This document shows, piece after piece, positions 37,812-46,982 of a DNA stretch of 64,000 nt. The stretch's first letter is position 1. Each line of letters opens with the position of its first letter. The notes below the pieces were generated by a model. It did not search any database. It worked only from the letters and a program-made list of their open reading frames with translations, and was not told the origin of the DNA. The stretch is from an uncultured Flavobacteriales bacterium (GTDB taxonomy: Bacteria; Bacteroidota; Bacteroidia; Flavobacteriales_E; Vicingaceae), in NCBI GenBank assembly GCA_905479915.1, contig CAJQOH010000023.1, positions 88,728 to 152,727 of the forward strand, written 5' to 3'. Position numbers and translations under genes: made by a program.

Positions 37812-38942
37812 ATGAAGTATTTATTACAATTTGAATTTGAAAAAGATAAGAAATCAAAATATTGGTTTCCTTTGTTTATTGATGTTGATTCTAAAGAGGA
37901 AGCTGATGAGAAAGGGAAAGAAATATATTCTTTATTGAAGGCTGAATTTAAGACAGTATCTAATTATTCAATTAATACATTTAATAAAGATTCTGCTTCA
38001 AATAAAATTGTTGAGGATTATATAAAAGATGAAAGAGAAGGTGAATTTGCATTGTTATCCACCAAAGAAAAGCTAGACATAATTGATGTTGATTCTAATG
38101 CGGATAGAGTTGTAGAGTTTGATAAAGATTTTGTTTTTAAAGAATATGATAATGATGTAGTATCATATTTAGATTTTGGAAAGAAAAAAATACTTACTAG
38201 AAATTTCTCAAATAATATTAATAACTTTGATCAGTATTTAATCATTAAACTACAGCGAAAAGCTGGATTTATTAGGATGGACCCAAAAAAGAACCCAAAA
38301 GCAGATTTAGAAAAACTAAGAGGAACCTTTACTCTCGCAGGATTAGTATTGTCATTATTCATTGTTTATTCAATGGTGAATTGGAAATTCTATGATGTGC
38401 AAGCAGCTCAATTAGGTGAATTGGTAATGGAAGAAGAGGAAGAAGATATTATTCCTATTACAGAACAAAATACACCACCACCACCGCCACCGCCACCACC
38501 AGCAGCTCCAGAAATTATTGAAATTGTTGAGGATGATGAAGAGGTTGAAGATATTGAAATTGATACTGAAGTTGATGTTGATGAGGTTGTAGAAGTTTTT
38601 GAGGAAGAAGAAGAAATCGAAGAAGACGAAGTATTTACAATTGTGGAGAGTATGCCTGAATTTCCAGGGGGACAAAAAAAGATGTTTGAGTACTTAGGGA
38701 AAAGCATTAAGTTTCCACCAGCAGCAAAAGCAAATGGAATTCAAGGAAAGGTATATGTAAACTTTACTGTAGGAAAGAATGGTAAAATAAGAGATATCAA
38801 AATTCTTAGAGGAGTGCACGAATTATTAGATAAAGAAGCTATTAGAGTTATAAAAGCTATGCCATCATGGAAAGCAGGGAAGCAAAGAGGGAAGCCAGTA
38901 AGTGTTTCTTATAACTTGCCAATAAACTTTAAGTTACAGTAA
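37812..38942 (+). CDS. TonB energy transducer with an extra N-terminal domain
   Basis: 376 residues. The part from Met156 (MDPKKNPKADLEKLRG) is a usual flavobacterial TonB: span about 173-190, proline run at 222-230, acidic linker 238-275, and TonB C-terminal domain 281-376 (SMPEFPGGQKKMFEYL, GKVYVNFTVGKNG, VSYNLPINFKLQ). Ahead of it lies a 155-residue soluble N-terminal region with no stop, starting MKYLLQFEFEKDKKSKYW, which I cannot assign. It would sit in the cytoplasm before the membrane span. TonB powers outer-membrane receptors such as the one at 55957. Confidence 0.87.
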   Translation: MKYLLQFEFEKDKKSKYWFPLFIDVDSKEEADEKGKEIYSLLKAEFKTVSNYSINTFNKDSASNKIVEDYIKDEREGEFALLSTKEKLDIIDVDSNADRVVEFDKDFVFKEYDNDVVSYLDFGKKKILTRNFSNNINNFDQYLIIKLQRKAGFIRMDPKKNPKADLEKLRGTFTLAGLVLSLFIVYSMVNWKFYDVQAAQLGELVMEEEEEDIIPITEQNTPPPPPPPPPAAPEIIEIVEDDEEVEDIEIDTEVDVDEVVEVFEEEEEIEEDEVFTIVESMPEFPGGQKKMFEYLGKSIKFPPAAKANGIQGKVYVNFTVGKNGKIRDIKILRGVHELLDKEAIRVIKAMPSWKAGKQRGKPVSVSYNLPINFKLQ

Positions 38943-38970
38943 TAACTTAGTGCAGAAAAATTATTTTATT

Positions 38971-39001
38971 AAACATCCGTCCAATAGGCGGATGTTTTTT
39001 T
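38971..39001 (+). terminator. Terminator after the tonB gene
   Basis: AACATCCG/CGGATGTT stem around TCCAATAGG (38972-38996), followed by a T-run to 39001. It isolates the tonB transcript from the macroglobulin gene at 39087. Confidence 0.85.
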
Positions 39002-39086
39002 ATGGTATAATTTATGCAATTATAGCTATTAGAGCATCTATAGTAAAACATAGTTGCTAGGCAGCAATCTTTAAAATATACTGAAT

Positions 39087-42000
39087 ATGAAAACCAAATA
39101 CATTTATATCACATTCGTAATAGTTATTCTTGGAAGTCTTATTTATGGCTGTTCCTCCTCTACGATAGTAGAGCCAGGAAGTACAAGTAAGCAGCCGTTG
39201 TTGATTTATGCAAAAGGAGATGTATATCAACCAGAATGGAGGGTCGTAGATTCATTAGAACAAAATGGACTAACAAAATCTGCATTAACAGAAGTTGAAG
39301 CAATTTATGATAAAGCTGAGAAGGAAGATAATCATGAGCAAATCTTAAAATCATTAATTGTTAAAGCCAAATTCCAATCTTATGTAGAGGAAGATGCTTT
39401 CGTGAATACGGTTAGAGAATTAACTGTAGAGGCAACAAAATCTGAGTACCCTCTTGATCCACTATTACATTCTGTAATTGCAGAAATGTATTGGCAGTAC
39501 TATCAAAGAAATCGTTGGAAATTTCAAAGTAGATCAACAACTTCAAATTTTGATAATGATGATATTTTAACTTGGGATTTGAATAAAATAATTGAAGTTA
39601 CTACAAAACAATATCTGCTATCAATAGAAGATATAGAAAGTTTAAGGAGAACTCCTGTAGAAACCTTTAGTGAGATTATTGTGATGGATAGTGCAAGTCA
39701 TTATCGTCCTTTTTTATATGATTTTTTAGCACATAGAGCTGCTGATTTCTTTATGAACGGAGAATCCAATCTTACTGCTCCAATTAATGAATTTGCTTTA
39801 GATAATCCGCTTTATTTAAAGCCTTATGAAGAGTTTGCTTTGATGGAATTGAAAACGAATGAAAAAACTTCATTGAAATTTCAAGCATTAGAAATTCTTC
39901 AAAAGTTAACACTCAATCATCTTGAAGATGAAGATCCGACTGCATTAATAGATGTTGAGTTAAAACGATTGCAGTTTGTAAAGAATAATGCTGTGTTTGA
40001 GAATGTAGACACCTTATATTACCAAGCATTGAGTTCTTTGCATAAAAAATTTAAAGCTTATCCATCATCAACTGAAGTTGCACATGAGCTAGCGACTATT
40101 CATCAAAAAAAAGGCAATAACCATAAGCCTTTAAAAGGGGATGAAAATAAGTGGGAATTTAAAAAAGCGATAGCCATCTGTGCAGAGGCAATTAAGAACT
40201 TTCCGGATTCATATGGAGCTCAAAAATGCAAGGTTTTAGCAAATAGAATAGGGTTTAAAGAATTAACTGTAAAAGTAGGTAAGGTTAATTCGCCCAATAC
40301 GCCAATTAAAGCAAATGTCGCATTTAAAAACATAGATAGTGTTCATTTTAAATTGGTTAAAATAAAGTTCGATGATTATAAGAAATGGACGAATAAGGAG
40401 AAAAGGGATGTTCGAATTCAAAACATTAAAGATAGTGAGCTTGTTGAGGAGTGGTCTTTGGATTTAAAAAACGAAGGTGATTTTCAAAGGCATTCAGGAG
40501 ATGTGAGCATAAATGAACTTCCTTTAGGTTTCTATGTTTTGTTGGCATCACCAACTAATCAATTCAAAACTAAAAAAGGAGTGGTTTCATTAACTCCATT
40601 TTGGGTGTCTAATATGAGTTATTTAACTCGAAGAAATGCTAAGCAAGAAGTAGAGTTTTTTGTAATGAATAGAGAGACAGGTGCTCCATTAAAAGGAGTT
40701 AAGGCTAAATTGTTTTATAGTAAATACAATTATTCTTCACGTAAAAATGAACTGAGGCCGTTAGGGACAAGAACAACAAATGATGATGGGTTTTTTCAGG
40801 TTGAATCTTCATCTGAATATCGAAACTTTTATGCTGATCTGTCTTACGGTGAAGATGAATTAAATACAGAAGAATCGTATTATCAATATCGCTATAACGA
40901 AGAGAGTAATGAGGTTAGAACGAGAACAATTTTGTTTACAGATAGAGCAATTTATCGTCCGGGTCAAATCATTTACTTTAAAGGAATTGTTTTAGATTCT
41001 GATAATGAAAACAAAAATAAGATTAAGACAAACTTTGCTTCAACAGTAACATTGTATGATGTAAATAATCAGAAAGTTAGCGATCTAAAATTAACTACAA
41101 ATGAATATGGTACATATAGTGGTTCTTTTATTATACCCAATAATGGATTGAATGGAACCGTATCAATTAGAACTAAGAATGGCTCAAAATACCTATCTGT
41201 AGAGGAATATAAGCGACCAAAGTTTGAAGTAAAATTTAACCCAATAAAAGGTGTATATAAGTTAAATGAAAATGTAAATGTTGTTGGAGTTGCCAAAACA
41301 TATTCTGGAGCAGCATTGGATGGGGCAGAAGTAAATTATCGAGTTGTACGAAATGCTTCGTTTCCATATTGGTGTAGATACCTTTATGGTTATTGGCCTA
41401 ATTCAGCTCAAAAAGAGATAGAGAATGGAACAATTAAAACAGATGATAATGGGGAGTATAAAATTGAGTTTGTTGCTGAAGTCGATAAAGCAGTCAACGA
41501 AAAATTTTCTGCGACTTATTCTTATACCGTTTACGCAGATGTTGTTGATGTTAATGGAGAAACTCATAGTTCTACAACAGCTGTTTCAGTTGGGTATAAA
41601 GCATTAAAAATTAATGTAAATATTCCTGGAAGGTTAAATAAAAGTGCTATTGATACTTTTAGTTTTTCGACTACAAATTTAAATGGGCAGCCAGAATTTG
41701 CAAAAGGAAATGTAAAGATTTGGGCGCTTAAAATGCCTAATAAATATTTCCGTTCTTCATTGTGGGGTAAAGGAGATAAAAAGTATATCTCAAAAGAAGA
41801 TTATGTGGCAAAATTCCCTAGAGATGTTTACGGAGATGAAAATAATAAACATAAGTGGGAAAGGAATATAAAGGTTTATGATCATGATTTTGATACAGAA
41901 CAGAGGGAGGCAATAGAATTGTTTCATCTACCAGAATGGCAACCTGGGGAATATGTAATGGAAGCCATTACAAAAGATAAGTATGGGGAAGAGGTAAAAG

Positions 42001-45000
42001 AAGTGAAATACTTTACCGTTTTTGATGAGCATGAAAAACAACTATCAAACAATAAATTGTCATGGTTTGTTCCAATTAAAAAGAAAGGTGAACCAGGAGA
42101 AAAAGCAGAGTTTTTAATTGGATCTGCGGCTAAAAATGTAAAGGTGCTGTATGAAATGGTGCACAAAGATAAGGTAGTTTATAAAGAGTGGTTGATTCTT
42201 AATTCCGAACAAAAAAAGGTTTCGATACCTATCATAGAAGAATATAGGGGGAACTTTCAGGTACATTTTACTTTTGTAAAACATGGAAGAAAGTTTACTT
42301 ACTCTCCAATGGTGATTGTACCACATACAAATAAGATGCTTGATGTTGAATTTGAGACTTTTAGAAATAAACTATTGCCAGGTCAAAAAGAAGAATGGAA
42401 AATAAAAATTAAAGGTAAGAAGGGTGAAAAAGTAGCTGCAGAAATGTTAGCGACTTTATATGACGCATCTTTAGATGTGTTTAAGAAAAATTCATGGGGA
42501 TTAAATGTTTTAAGTTATGCACGAGGTAGTCGAAATTGGCAGAGCAATGTCTCATTTTTAACCGCACACTCTGAATTGGTATCTGAAGATTGGAATAAGT
42601 ATTTAACAAACCTTAAAACTAAAAACTACGATAAGTTAAATTGGTTTGGATACAATTACGGAAGAAGAAATTATGAATATGAAAACTTAGGAAGCTTTGC
42701 TGTGGCAATGAATGACGAAGTTGAAGAAAAGGCTATGGAAAAATCTGAAAAGCCCGCTAAAAAAAGGTTTAGATCTTTAAATTCTCCAGTTTTTGCAAAT
42801 GCTTCGAGTACGAGTACTGGAAAAGATAAAAATGATCAATCTGTTTTGGACCCTCTCCCGGAGGTTAATGAGGAAGGATTGTCTGAGGTAAAAGCAAGAA
42901 GTAATTTTAATGAAACAGCTTTCTTTTATCCTCATTTAACAACGAATAAAGATGGAGAAGTGATTGTTAGTTTTACAATACCTGAATCATTAACTAGATG
43001 GAAGTTTATGAGTTTGGCTCATACGAAAGATTTAAAAACAGGAATGTTAAACGGAGAGGTGGTTACTCAAAAGGAATTAATGGTTTATCCGAATGCGCCA
43101 CGTTTTTTCAGAGAAGGAGATAAAATGGTGTTTAGCACTAAGATTACGAATCTTTCTGACAAAGATTTGGTAGGAGGAGCTGAGCTTTTTTTCTATGATG
43201 CAATAACCATGAAGAAAATTTCTGATCAATTGTTAGTGTCAAAATCAAAAATTGGTTTTGATGTTTCAAAAGGGAAAAGTACTTCAGTAAGTTGGGAAGT
43301 AACTGTTCCAGAAGGTTATTCTGCAATTACTTATAAAATTGTAGCTAAATCTGGTAATTTTTCTGATGGAGAAGAGATGGCTGTACCTGTATTAACAAAT
43401 AGAATGTTGGTTACAGAATCTATGCCTTTGCCAATCAGGGGCAATCAAACAAAAAGTTTCAAGTTTGATAAGTTGATTAACAATCAATCAAATACACTTA
43501 AGCATCATAAGTTAACGTTAGAGTTTACCTCAAATCCTGCTTGGTATGCGATTCAAGCATTGCCATATTTAATGGAATATCCTTATGAGTGTGCAGAGCA
43601 AACTTTTAGTCGTTTTTATGCGAATTCAATAGCATCGCACATTGCCAATTCAAACCCTAAAATTGCAGCAGTTTTTGAAAGTTGGAAAAATAGTAGTCCA
43701 GAAGCATTTTTGTCTAATCTAGAGAAAAATCAAGAATTAAAAGCGTTGGTTTTGCAAGAAACTCCATGGGTTTTAAATGCTCAAAATGAAAGTGAGCGTA
43801 AAAAGAGAGTAGGGTTATTGTTTGATTTAAATAAAATGAATAATGAACTAACAAAATCTTTAAAAAAACTTCAACAGTTGCAGGTTTCTAATGGCGGTTG
43901 GGTTTGGTTTAAAGGAATGCCAGAAAGTAGATATGTTACTCAGCATATTGTTTCAGGAATGGGACACTTAGATCACCTTGGAATTAAAAATATTAGAAAA
44001 GATTATAAAACTTGGAGCATGGTTTCAAAATCTGTTCGATATTTAGATGACAGAGTAAGAGAAGATTATCAGAGATTGAAGAAGCGTAAAGTAGATATGG
44101 CAAAAGATCATTTAAATAATGATATCATACATTATCTTTATGCTCGAAGCTATTATTTAGGAAGTGTTGAATTGAGTTCTAAAAATAAAGAGGCATATGA
44201 TTATTACCTAGGACAGGCAAAAAAATATTGGTTAAAAAGAAGTAAGTATATGCAAGGTATGATTGCTTTAGCATTGCATCGCGATGGAAAGCCAAAATCA
44301 GGAATTCATGTAGAACATAAAATTATGGCTTCTTTAAAAGAGAATGCAACTCATCATGAGGAACTGGGTATGTACTGGAAAGATAATAGTTCAGGTTATT
44401 ATTGGTATCAAGCACCTATAGAAACTCAAGCTTTACTTATAGAGGCTTTTGATGAGGTAGCAAATGATTTGGAAAGTGTAGAAGCGATGAAGGTTTGGTT
44501 GCTTAAGCAAAAGCAAACACAGGATTGGAAAACAACCAAGGCCACAACTGAAGCTTGTTATGCGTTATTACTTAGAGGAACAGAATTATTATCCAGCGAT
44601 AATCAGGTTGAAATTAAGGTTGGCGGAGATATTATTGATCCAGCCAAGTTGGAAGGAGTAAAAGTTGAAGCAGGAACAGGTTATTTTAAAACATCATGGA
44701 ATGAGTTAGCGATAAAACCAAAAATGGGCAATGTAACAGTTACTAAGAAAGATGCTGGAGTAGCTTGGGGTGCAATGTATTGGCAATATTTTGAAGATTT
44801 AGATAGAATTACATCTGCAGTATCACCTTTAAAGCTAAACAAGAAATTATTTTTGCAACGTAACTCAGATGCAGGAGTAGTAATATCTCCAATTACTGAA
44901 GGAACGAAAGTAATTCCTGGAGACAAAATTAAGGTTAGAATAGAATTACGGGTTGATAGAGATATGGAGTATGTTCATATGAAAGATATGAGAGCTTCAG

Positions 45001-45251
45001 GCTTAGAGCCTATAAACGTGTTTTCAGGTTATCGTTACCAGGATGGTTTGGGGTATTATGAAAGCACTAAAGATGCTTCTACTAATTTCTTTTTTAATTA
45101 TTTGAAGAAAGGAACTTATGTGTTTGAATATCCATTAAGAGTTAACATGTCTGGAGATTTTTCTAATGGGATAACGAGTATCCAGAGTATGTATGCTCCA
45201 GAATTTTCCTCACACTCTGAAGGGATAAGGTTGAAAGTGGGTTCAAAATAA
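39087..45251 (+). CDS. Alpha-2-macroglobulin-like lipoprotein
   Basis: 2054-residue lipoprotein (lipobox LIYGC, Cys22). N-terminal helical region with TPR-like character (about 45-400), then macroglobulin domains including an MG2 stretch (ILFTDRAIYRPGQIIYFKGIVLD), the A2M domain near TTNKDGEVIVSFTIPESLTRW, and the thioester domain with YPYECAEQTFSRFYAN. Cys1502 and the CxEQ tetrad are intact, so a reactive thioester is possible. Bacterial A2M proteins trap foreign proteases in the envelope. The usual partner PBP1c is not in this window. Own transcript: terminators precede it. Confidence 0.9.
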   Translation: MKTKYIYITFVIVILGSLIYGCSSSTIVEPGSTSKQPLLIYAKGDVYQPEWRVVDSLEQNGLTKSALTEVEAIYDKAEKEDNHEQILKSLIVKAKFQSYVEEDAFVNTVRELTVEATKSEYPLDPLLHSVIAEMYWQYYQRNRWKFQSRSTTSNFDNDDILTWDLNKIIEVTTKQYLLSIEDIESLRRTPVETFSEIIVMDSASHYRPFLYDFLAHRAADFFMNGESNLTAPINEFALDNPLYLKPYEEFALMELKTNEKTSLKFQALEILQKLTLNHLEDEDPTALIDVELKRLQFVKNNAVFENVDTLYYQALSSLHKKFKAYPSSTEVAHELATIHQKKGNNHKPLKGDENKWEFKKAIAICAEAIKNFPDSYGAQKCKVLANRIGFKELTVKVGKVNSPNTPIKANVAFKNIDSVHFKLVKIKFDDYKKWTNKEKRDVRIQNIKDSELVEEWSLDLKNEGDFQRHSGDVSINELPLGFYVLLASPTNQFKTKKGVVSLTPFWVSNMSYLTRRNAKQEVEFFVMNRETGAPLKGVKAKLFYSKYNYSSRKNELRPLGTRTTNDDGFFQVESSSEYRNFYADLSYGEDELNTEESYYQYRYNEESNEVRTRTILFTDRAIYRPGQIIYFKGIVLDSDNENKNKIKTNFASTVTLYDVNNQKVSDLKLTTNEYGTYSGSFIIPNNGLNGTVSIRTKNGSKYLSVEEYKRPKFEVKFNPIKGVYKLNENVNVVGVAKTYSGAALDGAEVNYRVVRNASFPYWCRYLYGYWPNSAQKEIENGTIKTDDNGEYKIEFVAEVDKAVNEKFSATYSYTVYADVVDVNGETHSSTTAVSVGYKALKINVNIPGRLNKSAIDTFSFSTTNLNGQPEFAKGNVKIWALKMPNKYFRSSLWGKGDKKYISKEDYVAKFPRDVYGDENNKHKWERNIKVYDHDFDTEQREAIELFHLPEWQPGEYVMEAITKDKYGEEVKEVKYFTVFDEHEKQLSNNKLSWFVPIKKKGEPGEKAEFLIGSAAKNVKVLYEMVHKDKVVYKEWLILNSEQKKVSIPIIEEYRGNFQVHFTFVKHGRKFTYSPMVIVPHTNKMLDVEFETFRNKLLPGQKEEWKIKIKGKKGEKVAAEMLATLYDASLDVFKKNSWGLNVLSYARGSRNWQSNVSFLTAHSELVSEDWNKYLTNLKTKNYDKLNWFGYNYGRRNYEYENLGSFAVAMNDEVEEKAMEKSEKPAKKRFRSLNSPVFANASSTSTGKDKNDQSVLDPLPEVNEEGLSEVKARSNFNETAFFYPHLTTNKDGEVIVSFTIPESLTRWKFMSLAHTKDLKTGMLNGEVVTQKELMVYPNAPRFFREGDKMVFSTKITNLSDKDLVGGAELFFYDAITMKKISDQLLVSKSKIGFDVSKGKSTSVSWEVTVPEGYSAITYKIVAKSGNFSDGEEMAVPVLTNRMLVTESMPLPIRGNQTKSFKFDKLINNQSNTLKHHKLTLEFTSNPAWYAIQALPYLMEYPYECAEQTFSRFYANSIASHIANSNPKIAAVFESWKNSSPEAFLSNLEKNQELKALVLQETPWVLNAQNESERKKRVGLLFDLNKMNNELTKSLKKLQQLQVSNGGWVWFKGMPESRYVTQHIVSGMGHLDHLGIKNIRKDYKTWSMVSKSVRYLDDRVREDYQRLKKRKVDMAKDHLNNDIIHYLYARSYYLGSVELSSKNKEAYDYYLGQAKKYWLKRSKYMQGMIALALHRDGKPKSGIHVEHKIMASLKENATHHEELGMYWKDNSSGYYWYQAPIETQALLIEAFDEVANDLESVEAMKVWLLKQKQTQDWKTTKATTEACYALLLRGTELLSSDNQVEIKVGGDIIDPAKLEGVKVEAGTGYFKTSWNELAIKPKMGNVTVTKKDAGVAWGAMYWQYFEDLDRITSAVSPLKLNKKLFLQRNSDAGVVISPITEGTKVIPGDKIKVRIELRVDRDMEYVHMKDMRASGLEPINVFSGYRYQDGLGYYESTKDASTNFFFNYLKKGTYVFEYPLRVNMSGDFSNGITSIQSMYAPEFSSHSEGIRLKVGSK

Positions 45252-45319
45252 TAATTCAATCATGAATCGAATTATTCTTTTAAAATTTTAAATTATATTT
45301 GTCTCTAAATTTAGGGAAT

Positions 45320-45859
45320 ATGAAAAGAGTAACTTATTTATTTGCAACAATTATAGCATTATCATTAACTGCTTGTGGTGGAGGTGAAGATCCAGTAGAA
45401 GATGTTGTTGAAACAGTTTCTTTAAAAGGTTTTGAAGAGTTGAATTTATCTGAATGGGGGTTTAACTTAACAGTTATGGTTCCAAAGGAAGATATACATG
45501 GAGCACCTGAAGTAACGTTAACGGAAAGAGGAGCTTTAGAAATAGTAGTTGGGTTAGATTTTGGAATGGAAATTATGTATGGAGAAGCTGATCTTGAATT
45601 GTTGAAAATGGATTTAAAGGAAGATTTAGTTTTTACTTCTGAGATTATTAAAGAAGAAGAAAATGCATTGATTTATTCTCAGAATATTCCTGATTCAGGA
45701 GTTAAAACTCAAAACCATTTTTTATACAAAGCTCAGATTGGTGCTGAAACTTATGAGGTTAGAGATATTATTGATGGAGAGTTTGGTTCAGGAATGATAG
45801 AGAAAATGTTAGAAGCAGCAAAAACGATAAAATCGTCTAGTACAGATGCTGTTGTTTAA
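45320..45859 (+). CDS. Small exported lipoprotein, unknown function
   Basis: 179-residue lipoprotein: the ATG at 45320 gives signal MKRVTYLFATIIALSLTAC (Cys19) and then GGGEDP. The mature part is an acidic alpha/beta domain (about 35-165) with no motif I recognise. A TTG at 45299 would add seven residues before the signal and is rejected. It has a strong terminator 21 bases downstream. Confidence 0.75.
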   Translation: MKRVTYLFATIIALSLTACGGGEDPVEDVVETVSLKGFEELNLSEWGFNLTVMVPKEDIHGAPEVTLTERGALEIVVGLDFGMEIMYGEADLELLKMDLKEDLVFTSEIIKEEENALIYSQNIPDSGVKTQNHFLYKAQIGAETYEVRDIIDGEFGSGMIEKMLEAAKTIKSSSTDAVV

Positions 45860-45880
45860 AATATAAGTAAGAAAATACTT

Positions 45881-45921
45881 AAAACCCTATTCTAATGTTA
45901 TTATGAATAGGGTTTTCTTTT
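45881..45921 (+). terminator. Terminator after the small lipoprotein gene
   Basis: A perfect 12-bp stem AAAACCCTATTC/GAATAGGGTTTT (45881-45892 with 45905-45916) followed by CTTTTT. It ends 15 bases before the next gene's ATG. Confidence 0.88.
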
Positions 45922-45936
45922 TATGTAAAGGTTATA

Positions 45937-46269
45937 ATGAAATATTTCTTTTCTATAGTATTATTAATTTGTTTGCTTTCCTGTCAGGAAGAAAAAGAGT
46001 CTGTTCCTAAAGATGTCTTGGAAAGAGATGAGATGATTAGTGTTATGGTGGATGTTGAAATAGCCCAGGCATTATTAAGATTTAATTTATCTCGCTTAGA
46101 TACGCTTAATCAAGAACAAGTTTTTAATACTATTTTTATTGAACATCAAATTTCTGAAGAGGAGTTTAATGCGAGTTTGACATATTACTCTCAAGATCCT
46201 AAAGTTTTAGAAGGGTTATATGTTGATGTAGTTACTGCCATTTCTGAAAAGCAGGCCCAAGATCAGTAA
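45937..46269 (+). CDS. DUF4296 lipoprotein
   Basis: 110-residue lipoprotein (LLICLLSC, Cys16) with a helical DUF4296 domain: LERDEMISVMVDVEIAQALLR and IFIEHQISEEEFNASLTYYSQDPK. This family is common in Bacteroidota and has no established activity. It starts 15 bases after a terminator, so its promoter must overlap that region or readthrough supplies it. Confidence 0.85.
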   Translation: MKYFFSIVLLICLLSCQEEKESVPKDVLERDEMISVMVDVEIAQALLRFNLSRLDTLNQEQVFNTIFIEHQISEEEFNASLTYYSQDPKVLEGLYVDVVTAISEKQAQDQ

Positions 46270-46594
46270 AGTGGGTTTTTGAGTATTGGTTTAGCGTGTT
46301 CAAAATCACCTCCTTTTCGTGTTAAAAACTTAATACATCGTTATATTTTTAACCTTAATCGAATAAAAATTACTGTTCAACCCTGTTTTGTTTCAAAAAA
46401 GACGTAAAGTAACTTTTTTGTTACATATTACGTTAACTACTCTGTGTAGGAGCATCTATTTTAGTTTAGTTTTGCTTTATTGAACGATTGTTAAAATGAT
46501 GCAAACGGCTGATCTTTATTTATATAGGTAGTTGCATTTTGCTTTTTACATGAGGTAATTAACCCATGTTATAACAGTTTTAATTAATTATGAT
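46270..46594. other. 325-base intergenic region with a hairpin and a TAnnTTTG box
   Basis: No gene seen. It holds an imperfect hairpin at 46402-46433 (ACGTAA..GTAAC/GTTAC..TTACGT around TTTTTT) and, at 46467-46474, TAGTTTTG, a match to the -7 consensus, about 120 bases ahead of the next ATG at 46595. Long leader or a second regulatory site possible; not resolved. Confidence 0.4.
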
Positions 46595-46975
46595 ATGAAC
46601 ACATTTTCAAAATTATTATTTTTTATAGGATTTGGTTTCTCCCTATTGGTTTCTTCCAGTGGAAAGGCGCAGAATTCTGTACCAAGTAACTTTGAATTTG
46701 AGAGGCAACAAAAAGTTGCTCCTAAGGTTATGAAAAAAGAGGTGGCGAAAACTAGCCTTAATGGCCAATCTTTAGTAGATCAGAAAATGATAGCTGATGC
46801 ACCTACTAAAAGGGTTAGGGATTATTTAAAAACATTTCCATCCAATTACGTTGTTACTCCAGAATGGTACTCAGAGAATATTGAGAAATCACCGTTAAAA
46901 GATTTTACAAAAGTTGAGCTAACTCATTTTCGTAAGTACATGATGAGGTTTTATTCACCTAATCCTTTAAATTAA
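46595..46975 (+). CDS. Small exported protein, unknown function
   Basis: 126 residues: signal peptide (about 1-26, SGKAQ), then a charged region and a C-terminal helical part FRKYMMRFYSPNPLN. No family recognised. It ends 7 bases before the next gene, a T9SS cargo protein, so the two are cotranscribed and may work together; this link is inferred from spacing only. Confidence 0.7.
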   Translation: MNTFSKLLFFIGFGFSLLVSSSGKAQNSVPSNFEFERQQKVAPKVMKKEVAKTSLNGQSLVDQKMIADAPTKRVRDYLKTFPSNYVVTPEWYSENIEKSPLKDFTKVELTHFRKYMMRFYSPNPLN

Positions 46976-46982
46976 AGTGAAT

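Noticed and set aside
38408..38707. Ser-rich leftward open frame opposite tonB
   Set aside because: It is the antisense of the acidic and proline linker of TonB; low-complexity shadow.
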